Source: Echinicola soli (GTDB lineage: Bacteria; Bacteroidota; Bacteroidia; Cytophagales; Cyclobacteriaceae). From it: 64,000 nt of DNA. This document shows, piece after piece, positions 14,888-24,751 of this stretch. The notes under the pieces are model-generated. The model saw only the letters and a list, made by a program, of their open reading frames with translations, searched no databases and was not told where the DNA came from. The translations under genes were made by a program, and so were the position numbers. Position 1 is the stretch's first letter; each line of letters opens with the position of its first letter. Where the stretch lies: positions 4,253,001 to 4,317,000 of the forward strand of contig NZ_CP041253.1 of assembly GCF_006575665.1 (NCBI RefSeq). The letters are read 5' to 3'.

Positions 14888-17800
14888 TCCTTGGTTTTTG
14901 AATACTCTCCAATTCCTTTTCTTGCTCCACTAAAAATGTTGTTATATATTTTTATTACTTTTTTATTTATATCAGAAACATTTAATATTTCTGAGTGTCC
15001 TAAGTTGAAAGAACCGACACCTAAATCAACTCCAGTTGAAAACAAAGATTTTCCATTTTCTCCCAAACCAAATGAGGTACTGACTCCATCTTGAATGTTG
15101 TAATCAATAAACGCTTGGCTTACGAACGAAAACTTACCAAAAACACTTGCTAAACCTATATTTGCTACATCCACAGATGACAAATCACCTCTAAAAATCA
15201 AACTTGATCCCATTTGTAAAACAGTTTCAGTTCCCATTTCCAATGCTGCCTTAGTTCCTGTGGCTTGCACTAAATTTTCTATAAGTATCGGACTCGCCGC
15301 TATAATCACAATACTGCCGGTGACCCCATATTTGTATAAATACCTGATACCGTCAAGGTAGTCGGAGTTTATGCTCTGCTGTGCCTCAAAGTCACTGTAA
15401 TGAAGGGGTCTCCCCCTGGTTAATAAATCCCGAGCCTCCTTTGCACCTTTATTCTGAGCAACATACCCCAGATTCCTATAAACAGTATTGGTACTATTTC
15501 TGAACTGTTCAAAGAGCAGGGAATAATCCGGATTTGCTTCCTGCAATCTACTGGCGGTGACCGTGACTTCCGGCAGATCCACTTCAGGACAATCGTCACA
15601 CTCCCCTAACAGTCCAGTCGGGTCATTGAATTTGATCGGGTTGTTGAACCCAAATACCATTGGGCTTATCGAAGTGTACATATCCGACAGTTTGTCCGTA
15701 CCCAAAAACCGCCCAATTGCAGGATCATAAAACCTGTTCGGCGTCCAGTACAAACCAAGATTCAAATCATCGATCAATTCACTTCCCCTGTTATAAAGAT
15801 ACTTTTGACTCGTAGCACCCGGCCTGCTATAAGAATTAAAACTCATCCCAAAGGGATAGTAATCATCCTTCTGTACGATGGGACTGTGGGTATGCGTTAC
15901 CTTAAAGTCGTCAAAAGCCTGTCCCGTATGGCTATCGGGAAACACTTCAATACGGGAACCTGTCTCGTTCGATAGAGCCTGTCCCGCCTGTGGCTGATAA
16001 ATATACACATATCCCGACTCTTTGATCGTGACCGGATTGATTTTTCGGTATTCGTGGGGAATATCCGATCCATTTTCTTTTGCCGATGTGCTCACTTGGA
16101 CGAAAGAACTGCTGACATAGTTTTGGTTCCTGTCCAGCACCAACAGGTTCAGATAGGCCTTCGGGGCACCGGCCTGGCCGCTGCCATGGCTGATCATCCC
16201 GGCAAACGGAATGACCGGATCAGTGCCAGCGGTCGCTCCATCCACCACTATGTGGCTGGCATTGTTCGAAAGGTCCTCAATTAGCTGGGCGAAGGAGGAA
16301 CCTGAAGCTCCCTTGGTCTCCGGATCGAGGTATTTCGCCCATACCTCTGCCGATACCTTATCCCCGGGCTTGACCTCGAGGGATTTGGCCAGTCCATACA
16401 CTTCATTCCCGGTACCGTTCAGGCGTGAGGTATAGGTCTTGGATGTTCCCGCATCGGTATGGTCGAAAATATTAGCATTGATCCGCGTGACCTCCCCATA
16501 CCTACTGAAATACGTCTCCTCGTAGTTCTTTGTTTGGGAATCATTTTCGAAAGTCGCCAGGTAGTTATCCACTTCTTCATCTGTTTTAAAAGTCGCCCGC
16601 ACATTGCCCAGAGCCTGTCCCGAACTTTCTTCGGGATGGTCCTTCAGGTTGTACTGGTAGTCCCAGCCCCCGTCCTTGGGTACAATACGGCCCTCGTCGT
16701 GCTGGACGAACTGCAGCGCATTGTTCTCGTACACAAACCCTCCCAAATAATCGGAAACTTTCGTCGTATTCCCGTCCACTGTCCTCTGGGACAGTTTGGT
16801 TCCCGAGGCGTCATAGGTATATTCTATGTATTTATTGGCATTGAAGGTCACCTTCTCCGGCAGGTTCAGGTGGTTGTACGTAATCGAAGTAATGCCCTTG
16901 TTCCGGTCTTCCTTCATATTGCCGTTTTCATCATAGAAGTACTCCGTCGTTTGATTGGTACCGTCCTTAAAGCCTGCGGTCTTTCCCGAACTGTCCGTTA
17001 CTTTGCTGAGCTGGTTGCCCCTGGCATAGGTATAAATCAGGTTGTCTATGGTGACATTTGCATTGTCGTTCTCATCATTACCTCTGCGCTGTAGGGTTTC
17101 GATGTTCCCGTTCAGGTCGTAACTGATCTGTGGCACATCAAAGCCCATTGTGCCTGCTCCACCATTACTGTACAAAGCTTTGGTCAACCTGTTCATGGGA
17201 TCATAGTTATAGTCATAACGGTTCACCGTGGACTCGTACGGGTTCTTCCAGACAGTAGAGCCTATGTTGCCGTTATAAGCCTTATGGCCGCTCGGGGCAT
17301 TGTCATACTGCATATCCATCTCGAAGAGCTTCGCGGTCCCGTCGGATACATTGTTGATTTTGGTCAGCCAGCCGCGGATATTATAGGCATAATCAATGTC
17401 CTCGAAGCCTTCGGCCAAGTCCTTGTTCACCAGTTCGCCCAGTTCATTATAGGTATTGCTCAGCAAAGTTACAGGAGTGACCCCATTGATGCTGTGGTTG
17501 ACTGTCAGCAACCTGCCCGCATGGTCATAGGTATATTCTTGGGTCACTTCAGTAGAGCTGATATCTGCTGTGGGATTGTAGTGTTCCAGATGGGTTTTCC
17601 TCACCCTTCCGGCAAAGTCGTATTGGGTAGAGACGATATCGTTTCCGTTCTTATAGTTCACCACTTTGGACTGGATCAGACGATAGCGGTCGTCGTAGAA
17701 GTTGACCGTTTCGACGTAGTCGTTTGTCGTGCCGAGTATCTTGACCTTGGTTCCCGTCAACTGGCCCTTTACCGTATTGAATGCTACTGGAACTATCTTC

Positions 17801-18240
17801 CCGCCCGCACTACCGGAAAGTCCTGGCGGTAGGCTAAAGCTCTTACTGGTAAAACCATAGTTATCGTAATAGGTAACGGTATGGATTTCCGGTTCCGCCA
17901 CGGATGCCGGATAGGCAGTGTTGGAATATTTGGTGGTCCCGCTCCCGGTGTAGGTCTCGTGCAGGACACTGTGGCCGTCCACTGCTTTCCGGATGGAGGA
18001 AAGGCTGCCGGAGATGGCCTTCTCCCCGGTAATCACCGGACGGCCAAAGGCATCGTATTTGGTAAAGCTCCATTTGCCTGTCTTCCGCTGGTTGCCGTCC
18101 TGGGCCAGCACCAGGCGGTCCAGCTTATCGTAGACCATATAAACAGGCTCCGCACCCGGCACCCGTTTGTACGTCATCCTGTTCCTGTCGTCGTACCGGT
18201 ACTGGAAGGCCCACATGTCCAGGTATTCCTGTGTGGGCAT
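14884..18240 (-). pseudogene. Main RHS/YD-repeat polymorphic toxin, C-terminal 1,118 residues
   Basis: The largest RHS frame. It contains many YD repeats (YRYDDRNRMTYKRVPG, YDKLDRLVLAQDG, YDAFGRP), then NLKDH interrupted by an eight-residue PEESSGQA insertion before LGNVRATF, a conserved beta-rich block (VKPGDKVSAEVW ... TIKESGYVYIY), DDYYPFGMSFNSYSRPG and the core end RFYDPAIGRFLGTDK ... PIKFNDPTGLL. The variable tip is the last ~200 residues. RHS shells are known to encapsulate a C-terminal toxin. The same frame continues upstream through a TAA (18,316-18,318) into another 257 residues, so the gene is interrupted. It carries in-frame insertions at 15,916-15,939, 15,976-15,996 and 16,612-16,635. 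The ATG at 18,240 is only the first start after the stop. Confidence 0.75.
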
Positions 18241-18315
18241 GATCCCGTGCAGCCTGATCTCCGTGCCGTCTTCCAGGACATCTCCGGGCTTTACCGTGAC
18301 GGTCGCCGTGGGGAT

Positions 18316-19089
18316 TTAGGCCACCTTGCCGCCGGATTTGGCGGCGATGTCCGCATAATCCACATCCTCGGTCACCAGGTAATAGCCTGCCGGGGCTTCC
18401 AGATCGGCCTTGGCATGGCCCCTGGAGGACTCGGGCGGGAGCACATAGGCCAGGTTTCCATAATCATCATAGACGTAGTGGGTATCCGCCCACTGGCTAC
18501 CGGGGGCCTGCACCCGTTTCAGCACCGCACGGTCCTGCAGGTCCCTGAATTCGATGGCAACATGCCCTTCCTCATCGGTGGTCCTGGTCTTGTACAGGCT
18601 GCCCGGCCCATAGAAGCGGTAGGCGATCAGCCTGCCCTCCTCCTCTTCCCAGAGTATCACGTTGTCGGAGGACGTGCTGGCCAGGTAGTCGGTCTTTACC
18701 GGCCTGCCCGTGTCATTGCCCTCTTCGTCCACTGCTTTGGCCCAGGGCTTCCCGGGGGCATGGGTGGCGGTCACCCGGTTCAGCGGGGAGCCGTCATAGC
18801 TGTTTTCGCTGAAGGCATGGTCACCGGAACTGCCGCCGAAGCGGTCGTCGTAGTAGGCCTGTTGGTCGGCCACCGCACTTTCCCGGTAATCCCCGGAGGA
18901 GCTGCCGTAGTCTTTGGCATAGGGCAGGTGGTTTTTGGCCGGCCGGCCGAAGCCATCGTATGCGATGGGACGCACGATGTCATGTCCCGAGGCGGAGGCC
19001 CCTGCCCGTACTTCCTGCATGGGACGGCCAAGGCCGTCGTAGTAGGTGAAGTGTTTCTGCGAGGTGGCCTTGTCGTCCCAAAAAAACAT
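18316..19089 (-). pseudogene. N-terminal RHS segment (DUF6443-type) truncated at an IS boundary
   Basis: 257 residues: TYYDGLGRPMQEVRAGAS, IAYDGFGRPAKNHLPYA, YSENS-like SENSYDGSPLNRVTATHAPG, and LAYVLPPESS. These are the hallmarks of the N-terminal region of Bacteroidota RHS proteins. The frame ends in TAA at 18,316-18,318 but continues in the same phase as the 1,118-residue frame, so one nonsense codon splits the gene. At its 5' end the coding sequence stops at about 19,090 against IS3-transposase sequence. Signal peptide, leader region and native promoter are missing, which argues that the locus is no longer expressed in its original form. Confidence 0.7.
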
Positions 19090-19102
19090 ACCCCCTTATT
19101 CT

Positions 19103-19438
19103 TTGGCGCACCACTCAGACCGGGGCATACAGTATTGTAGCTATGATTATACAGGACTGTTGAAAAACAGTAACGTGTGAATCAGCATGACCAAACCCGC
19201 TTCACCGCATGAAAATGCCATTGCCGAAAGGGTGAACGGTATACTTAAAGAAGAGTGGCTGGTTGATCTTGAAAACCGGAAAGATATAAATGTGAACAAA
19301 TGCATTGACCGGATTATCAATATCTACAATGAAATGAGGCCACATAATGGACTGGGGAACATTACCCCGACCCAGGTACACGATAAAGGTTTTTTAAGGC
19401 ATGATACCAAACGCGTTATCGGAAAAAAGTATCCATGA
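19103..19438 (+). pseudogene. IS3-family transposase (OrfB) C-terminal fragment
   Basis: In one frame the plus strand reads HHSDRGIQY, the second catalytic Asp motif of IS3 integrase domains, then DYTGLLKNSNV, a TGA at 19,178-19,180, then ISMTKPASPHENAIAERVNGILKEEW with the catalytic Glu, and finally NEMRPHNGLGNITPTQVH. An intact OrfB would be ~280 residues; only ~110 remain, with an in-frame stop. A possible IS right end lies near 19,610-19,635 (GTGTAAACCATTTTCAGGAC). The element most likely truncated the RHS gene that starts immediately to its left on the other strand. Confidence 0.75.
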
Positions 19439-19933
19439 AAAAAGAAGACCGAACCTGTTAAGGCCCGGCCAGCTCCTAGCAACGCTATCGGACCAAACGA
19501 TTATTCCTCGGCAAGTTGCTCCTCAGCAAAGCTTGCATCCGCTTCATCGTGGTATTGTAATTTAGGATAATCTTCTCGAAAATTGAAACAATAACTATAT
19601 TTGAAAAACAAAAGTGTAAACCATTTTCAGGACGCTTCATTGAGATCCCTCCTCAAGTCGGAATGACATCGAATTAGAAATTGTGATTTATACAACATTT
19701 TTTTAAAAGCGACTTCGCTGATGTAGATCTTCATTGTAGGGGCCATATCCCAAGTTTTTCTATTTTACTGCTTCTCCTTTTATATCAGTCCCTTTCGGAT
19801 ACTTGCATCCCACTGCTTGACACATTTCTGGCACACTTATTATGGTATAGATAGCTATTTATGGAAAAAATCATTCCATGAAGTAAAAATTAAAATTACC
19901 TTTACATCGGAATAAAAAATCAGATAATCGTCA
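19439..19933. other. Intergenic region with IS tail and a partial MITE-1 copy
   Basis: No gene. It holds the presumed end of the IS3 remnant, then at about 19,651-19,720 the right half of MITE family 1 (CCTCAAGTCGGAATGACATC ... AAAAGCGACTTCGCTG). The copies at 31,291 and 53,361 carry the same right half. About 200 AT-rich bases before the PASTA gene probably contain its promoter, but I see no clear TAnnTTTG box. Confidence 0.5.
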
Positions 19934-20710
19934 ATGAGCAATTTAAAGCAAGGTTCCAAGAGAGTTCTTATCCATCTCGCAGTGATCCTGGGACTGTTAT
20001 TCACAATTCTATTTGTCTTCTTCCAGGTTTACTTGCCCAATTACACCAATCATGGGGAAACTGTTACGGTTCCTGATTTGGAGAATTTTGATTACAGTGA
20101 AATAGAAAGTTATTTGGAATCGCGTGATCTTCGCTATGAAATCACACTTGACAGTGGATTTGAAGCAGATGCCAAGCCGCTAACCGTACTGAAGCAAAAT
20201 CCACGGCCCGGAGCAAAAGTCAAGCAAGGGCGAAAAATATACATTACCCTCAATGCTGAGAATGCACCTTTGATAAAAATGCCTAACTTGGTAAACAGTC
20301 CACTAAAAAATGCCCAAGAGGTACTTTCCAATTACGGACTGGTCAGAGGCGAGATTATCTATGTACCGGACATTGGTCAAAATGTAGTATTGGAGCAAAA
20401 ATTTCATGGAAGATCAATCAAGGAGGGTTTCGAAATACCTAAGGGATCGCAAATTGATTTGGTCGTAGGCGATGGACTGGGCAAACAAAGCTTGGCCATT
20501 CCCAACCTGATCGGTATGGAAGAGGAAGAAGCAGAATTTTTGGTTGTGGGATCAGGACTACGAATGGGCAGGGTAAATTTCGTCACTACGGATACTGTTC
20601 CGAAAGGAACCATTGTCAAGCAGCTTCCTCCTTCTGGCATAGAAGCTAAAACCGGAGAATTGGTTGATGTGTGGGTATCTGAACTTGGAGCTATAGAGAA
20701 TGATTTTTAA
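19934..20710 (+). CDS. PASTA-domain membrane protein
   Basis: 258 residues. One N-terminal membrane helix (VLIHLAVILGLLFTILFVFFQVYLP) is followed by three PASTA repeats, beginning VTVPDLENFDYSEIESYL, IKMPNLVNSPLKNAQEVL and LAIPNLIGMEEEEAEFLV and each ending in a QxPxPGxxVxxG-type strand. PASTA modules bind peptidoglycan fragments or beta-lactams in other bacteria. Here there is no kinase or penicillin-binding domain, so it is probably a cell-wall-associated anchor protein. It ends at 20,710 and the T9SS cargo gene begins at the next base, so the two are co-transcribed. Confidence 0.85.
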   Translation: MSNLKQGSKRVLIHLAVILGLLFTILFVFFQVYLPNYTNHGETVTVPDLENFDYSEIESYLESRDLRYEITLDSGFEADAKPLTVLKQNPRPGAKVKQGRKIYITLNAENAPLIKMPNLVNSPLKNAQEVLSNYGLVRGEIIYVPDIGQNVVLEQKFHGRSIKEGFEIPKGSQIDLVVGDGLGKQSLAIPNLIGMEEEEAEFLVVGSGLRMGRVNFVTTDTVPKGTIVKQLPPSGIEAKTGELVDVWVSELGAIENDF

Positions 20711-22558
20711 ATGAAAAGAAACATCGCCAAGCTTGGTCTATTTTTATGTGCACTGATAGGTGTCTTTCACCACTCCTTTGGTCAGTTACGCCAGCTTAGC
20801 GTCAACAGGAGCGATTATGTTTCCTATAAACAGCAAAATATCAATTCCAGAGTGTTGGCCGACACCTTGGAGTTGCCTTTCTGGGATGATTTTTCCCTCG
20901 GCACCTTGGACAGTACAAAATGGGAATCAAATGGTGCCTATGTATCCCTTAGTGTCGGCGTAGGAGCGCCAAGTTTAGGGGCAATGCTCCTGGATGGAAC
21001 CAAAGCCAATGGACAACCCTACAGTACTGATATTGGCCAAGTAAACCTGACCGATCAGATTACCTCCCAACCAATTAACCTTTCAGGGCTAAACGATGAA
21101 GAGCAAGGTACCGTTTACCTTAGCTTCTTTTGGCAAGCAGGCGGGAAAGCCGAAATCCCTGATTCCGATGACTTTCTCCAACTATCATTTCTGGACAGCC
21201 TGGGGAATTGGAATGTGATCTGGACCCAATATGGAGGGGACAGCATACAAGCCTTCCAACAGGAAATCATTCCACTGGACGGGATTTACCTGCATGGCCA
21301 ATTCAAAATGATGTTTCAGAGTTCTGGGCGATTGGCAGGGCCATTTGATAGTTGGCTGCTAGATTACGTGTACCTTAATAAAAACAGGACGGTAGATGAC
21401 CTGAGTTATCCCGATCGAGCACTAACACTCCTGAACAGCAGCTTTTTAGGAAAATACACAGCCTTGCCATTATATGAATTCAAAGCGCTTTCCGACACGG
21501 TTTTGACAAGTATCAACAATCAGTTTTATAACTTGAACGATCGGTTTAGGGCCATGGAATATTCAGCGGAAATCAGGGACAAAGACAGCCAAGAACCGTT
21601 CATGGTGCTCAATTCCAACACCCCATTTAACCCCGTGCCTTTAGCAAACGAGCGAAGGGATTTTGCCAGTGGAGTGCCTACCGAGCTGGTGCAGCAAGAT
21701 CGTGAGGAAGTATTTGACCTGGAAAGTATCGTATACCTTAGCTCAGGGGATGATTACCTCATTGATGAAATTGTGAATGGTGACACCACCTACTTCAGCC
21801 AGGTGGATTTCCGCATCAACGACACTGCTCGGACTACCATCCCTATCAGGGATTACTATGCCTTTGACCGGGGAACGGTGGACTACGCGGCGGGGATAAA
21901 CCAACGCTCGGGGATGGTAGCAATAAAATATCATGCCTCCTCTCCTGCCTTTGTCAATGCCCTCAGTATCAATTTCACAAACCCTGCCCAAGCGGGTACG
22001 GCAGTTGATTTATTGGTATGGTCATCGCTGGATGATGAACCGGTTTTTGCCAAAGAGGTTATTATTCAGCCCAAAGAAACACTGGAAGATTTTACCAAGT
22101 TCACGTTGGATACTGCTATCCAAGTAGAAGGCGATTTTTATGTTGGTTATATGCAGTTTACCAATGATTTCATTCATATTGGCCTGGACAAATCAAACGA
22201 CACCTCTTCCGAAGTACATTATAACATCTCTGGATCCTGGGCACCAAGCGAACAGGTGATCGGTTCACTCATGATCAGGGCACATATGCAAACAGAAGGC
22301 CCCTTGCCACCAGAAACCCCAGAGACAGAATCGCTGATCAAAGCCTATCCAAATCCAGTAGTAAACGACCAAATATTCCTGGAAGGAGACGTAGATGATG
22401 TCAAACTCTTCGACACCTTCGGCAGGGAAATAAAAATCGATATCAATGAGGCAGAAAATGGCAAATTCGTTAATTTTACGACCAATCGTAAGGGCGTTTA
22501 CCTGATCAAGGCCTGGAATAAAAACTCACCGCAATTAATAAGAATTTTAGTCAAATAG
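20711..22558 (+). CDS. Secreted protein with T9SS C-terminal sorting domain
   Basis: 615 residues. Signal peptide (KLGLFLCALIGVFHHSFG) and a long beta-rich extracellular part including a jelly-roll-like opening (LELPFWDDFSLGTLDSTKWES). The last ~75 residues form a type A sorting signal (IKAYPNPVVND, VKLFDTFGREI, GVYLIKAW ... RILVK), recognised by the type IX secretion system and removed at the cell surface. Immediately downstream of the PASTA gene and six bases before the rhodanese gene. Exact function unknown. Confidence 0.85.
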   Translation: MKRNIAKLGLFLCALIGVFHHSFGQLRQLSVNRSDYVSYKQQNINSRVLADTLELPFWDDFSLGTLDSTKWESNGAYVSLSVGVGAPSLGAMLLDGTKANGQPYSTDIGQVNLTDQITSQPINLSGLNDEEQGTVYLSFFWQAGGKAEIPDSDDFLQLSFLDSLGNWNVIWTQYGGDSIQAFQQEIIPLDGIYLHGQFKMMFQSSGRLAGPFDSWLLDYVYLNKNRTVDDLSYPDRALTLLNSSFLGKYTALPLYEFKALSDTVLTSINNQFYNLNDRFRAMEYSAEIRDKDSQEPFMVLNSNTPFNPVPLANERRDFASGVPTELVQQDREEVFDLESIVYLSSGDDYLIDEIVNGDTTYFSQVDFRINDTARTTIPIRDYYAFDRGTVDYAAGINQRSGMVAIKYHASSPAFVNALSINFTNPAQAGTAVDLLVWSSLDDEPVFAKEVIIQPKETLEDFTKFTLDTAIQVEGDFYVGYMQFTNDFIHIGLDKSNDTSSEVHYNISGSWAPSEQVIGSLMIRAHMQTEGPLPPETPETESLIKAYPNPVVNDQIFLEGDVDDVKLFDTFGREIKIDINEAENGKFVNFTTNRKGVYLIKAWNKNSPQLIRILVK

Positions 22559-22563
22559 AGATT

Positions 22564-22869
22564 ATGGAAGACATTACTGTAGAAGAACTAAAGGAAAGAT
22601 TAGACAATAATGAGGAATTCCCATTTGTAGATGTAAGAGAAGAGTGGGAATATGAAGAGGACAACCTCGGTGCCTTGAATATTCCACTGGGGCAACTGGC
22701 GGCTTCATTGGAGGAATTGGAGGAATATAAAGACCAGGAATTGGTGGTGCACTGCCGCTCAGGCGCCAGAAGTGCCAATGCCAAAAAATTCCTTGAAACC
22801 AAGGGCTATACCAAGGTAAGAAACGTCTTGGGAGGCATTATGGCTTACCGAGAACTGGAAGAAGAATAA
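22564..22869 (+). CDS. Rhodanese-like domain protein
   Basis: 101 residues, a single rhodanese domain: FVDVREEWEYEEDNLGALNIPLGQL, then the active-site loop VHCRSGARSANAKKFL with the catalytic Cys, and NVLGGIMAYREL. Single-domain rhodaneses transfer sulfane sulfur and are usually cytoplasmic. Last gene of the PASTA/T9SS operon, followed by a strong terminator. Confidence 0.9.
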   Translation: MEDITVEELKERLDNNEEFPFVDVREEWEYEEDNLGALNIPLGQLAASLEELEEYKDQELVVHCRSGARSANAKKFLETKGYTKVRNVLGGIMAYRELEEE

Positions 22870-22882
22870 ACAAGATAAACAT

Positions 22883-22920
22883 GAGGCTGTCTCATCCCAT
22901 AACGGGACAGTCTCTTTTTT
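22883..22920 (+). terminator. Terminator after the rhodanese gene
   Basis: GAGGCTGTC ... GACAGTCTC hairpin with a 14-base loop, followed by seven T. It lies 15-50 bases past the rhodanese stop codon and before the DinB-like gene. Confidence 0.8.
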
Positions 22921-22932
22921 TAGTATGATACT

Positions 22933-23400
22933 ATGGAAATGATCGTGTTTTTCAAAGAGCTTTTTGATTATGTTTTCACGCAAAACCAACGGATCATTCA
23001 GCAGCTACGCGATCAACCTGACAAAGCCTCCGAACGCAGCCAACTCCTGCTCTCTCATATCGTCAATGCCCATCACATCTGGAATGCCAAAATCATACAA
23101 TCCACTCCCTTGATGAAGCCATGGGACTTGCATTCCCTCGAGAAAGTGGATTCAATGGACAGGGAAAATCTCGAAAACACACGCGCTATTCTTTCGGAAA
23201 TGGAATTGGACCAAGAAGTTCCCTACCGGTTAAGGGGAAGAAAAACCTTTCACCATCCCGTTGGGGATTTACTTTTTCAGGTCGTAAACCACACCGCTTA
23301 CCACAGGGGGCAAATCGCCACGGAATTCAGAAAATGCGGCATGGAACCAATAATGTCCGAATATATCGTCCATAAAATGACGGGAAACAAGAAGAAGTAA
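22933..23400 (+). CDS. DinB-like family protein
   Basis: 155 residues forming a four-helix bundle with three spaced histidines typical of the DinB/YfiT metal site: one in LLLSHIVNAHHIW (about residue 42) and two in NHTAYHRGQIATEF (about 121 and 125). Family members bind a divalent metal; some are thiol-dependent S-transferases, most are uncharacterised. Single gene between a terminator and a repeat-rich gap. Confidence 0.8.
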   Translation: MEMIVFFKELFDYVFTQNQRIIQQLRDQPDKASERSQLLLSHIVNAHHIWNAKIIQSTPLMKPWDLHSLEKVDSMDRENLENTRAILSEMELDQEVPYRLRGRKTFHHPVGDLLFQVVNHTAYHRGQIATEFRKCGMEPIMSEYIVHKMTGNKKK

Positions 23401-23902
23401 GCAGCTATCCAGTATCAAGTAGTGAGATATGAGTAGTGAGACTTGAGACTTATGAATAACGTCCCCGAAAGTATCGGAGCGGGCTATTAAGAACGCAGAG
23501 CAACGGAGTGAAGCAATCTCCTTCTCTTTAGACGAGACTGCCTCGTTGTTCCACCCTGCTTGGCAGCAGACAATTCGTTATGCATGGTTGCAGCTCTCGT
23601 TATAGCAAAAATATAAGGTTGAGTCGGGAGCCTCAGTCTTTGTGCTCCCACGTCAGAGACGGCGGGACAACGATAGTAAAAGTATCAAGTAGTGAGATAT
23701 GAGTAGTGAGTAGTGAGAAACGTGCCGCCGCGGCGGGGAGGTTAGGTGGGGTAGATTGGAGAAAAGCCAAATCCCAGAGGGCTTGTGGCAAAAAAGAAAT
23801 CATATATAGGATACAAGCCTGAGCTCGGTTTAAATTTCGCAATTTTCGGGTGGTGCACATCAAATGATCAAGCTATCTTTAGCCTGATAAAAGAATCTTA
23901 AT
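23401..23902. repeat. Repeat-rich intergenic region
   Basis: A GTATCAAGTAGTGAGATATG-type motif occurs twice (about 23,415 and 23,682). The segment 23,461-23,552 (CCCCGAAAGTATC ... CAACGGAGTGAAGCAATCTC ... GACTGCCTCGTT) has an inverted copy at about 59,800-59,885. The CCCCGAAAG/TATCGG part belongs to the short palindromes found across the window. No gene is seen. Confidence 0.6.
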
Positions 23903-24751
23903 ATGAAAGAGCAGGAAACCATTACTTTTCAACGCGTTGCAGAGGCCCTAAACTATCTACAAGCCAATTTCCAGCAACAGCCGCGGCTGGATGAAGTAGC
24001 TGACATAGCCCATCTAAGCCCTCACCATTTCCAACGAATATTTTCTGAATGGGCCGGGGTAAGCCCTAAGAAATTCCTGCAGTATATCAGTATCGGACAT
24101 GCAAAAAAGATCCTAAGCGACCCTTCATCAAACTTGCTGGAAGCCGCTGTGGAAACTGGACTATCCGGCACAGGCCGACTTCATGATTTATTTGTCAATA
24201 TCGAAGGAATGACACCTGGCGAGTATAAAAACGGGGGTGGAAATCTCCAGATCAGCTATACTTTTTCCACTACACCATTTGGGCCAGTATTGGTAGCGGC
24301 CACCCCAAAAGGGATTTGCCATATGTCATTTATGGATGACAGGTCCCAAGCCCTTAACTACCTTCATTCCCAGTTTCCGAAGGCTCAATTTTCAGAACAG
24401 GCCTCTCCCCTACATCAACAGGCACTCAATATCTTCCAAAAAGATTGGCAACAAATGGACGCCATCAAGCTCCACCTGAAAGGCTCTGATTTCCAGCTCA
24501 ACGTATGGGAATGTCTGCTAAAAATCCCTCACGGAAAGCTCAGTACCTATGGCCACATCGCCCAGCACATCGAGAAGCCCAAAGCCGCAAGGGCAGTTGG
24601 AACGGCCATTGGTAGCAATCCAGTTGCTTTTTTGATTCCCTGCCACCGCGTCATCCAGTCTTCTGGCGTGATCGGTGGTTATATGTGGGGACCGATCAGG
24701 AAGAAAGCCATCATTGGCTGGGAAGCTGCGACCGCTGAAAGGGAATTGTAA
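23903..24751 (+). CDS. AraC-type HTH plus methylated-DNA-protein cysteine methyltransferase (Ada-like)
   Basis: 282 residues. Residues 8-105 are an AraC-type helix-turn-helix pair (LDEVADIAHLSPHHFQRIF, LLEAAVETGLSGTGRLHDLF). Residues 115-275 are an O6-alkylguanine-DNA alkyltransferase, with FQLNVWECLLKIPHGKLSTYG and the acceptor site IPCHRVIQSSG. The N-terminal zinc-binding methyl-phosphotriester domain of E. coli Ada is absent. It repairs O6-alkylguanine by suicide transfer to the Cys and may regulate transcription. Single gene. Confidence 0.9.
   Translation: MKEQETITFQRVAEALNYLQANFQQQPRLDEVADIAHLSPHHFQRIFSEWAGVSPKKFLQYISIGHAKKILSDPSSNLLEAAVETGLSGTGRLHDLFVNIEGMTPGEYKNGGGNLQISYTFSTTPFGPVLVAATPKGICHMSFMDDRSQALNYLHSQFPKAQFSEQASPLHQQALNIFQKDWQQMDAIKLHLKGSDFQLNVWECLLKIPHGKLSTYGHIAQHIEKPKAARAVGTAIGSNPVAFLIPCHRVIQSSGVIGGYMWGPIRKKAIIGWEAATAEREL

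Noticed and set aside
16054..16284. Plus-strand frames beginning MGNIRSIFFCRCAHLDERTADI that recur in four places (8,134; 10,198; 12,392; 16,054)
   Set aside because: The recurrence looked interesting, but each is the exact antisense of the duplicated RHS block; they recur because the block does.
1..19100. Prophage or integrative element carrying the RHS island
   Set aside because: I see no integrase, phage structural gene, conjugation gene or attachment-site pair; only an IS3 fragment borders it.
17881..19140. 419-codon plus-strand open frame opposite the RHS gene
   Set aside because: It is antisense to clear YD-repeat coding sequence and no domain is recognisable; RHS codon composition opens the complementary frame.
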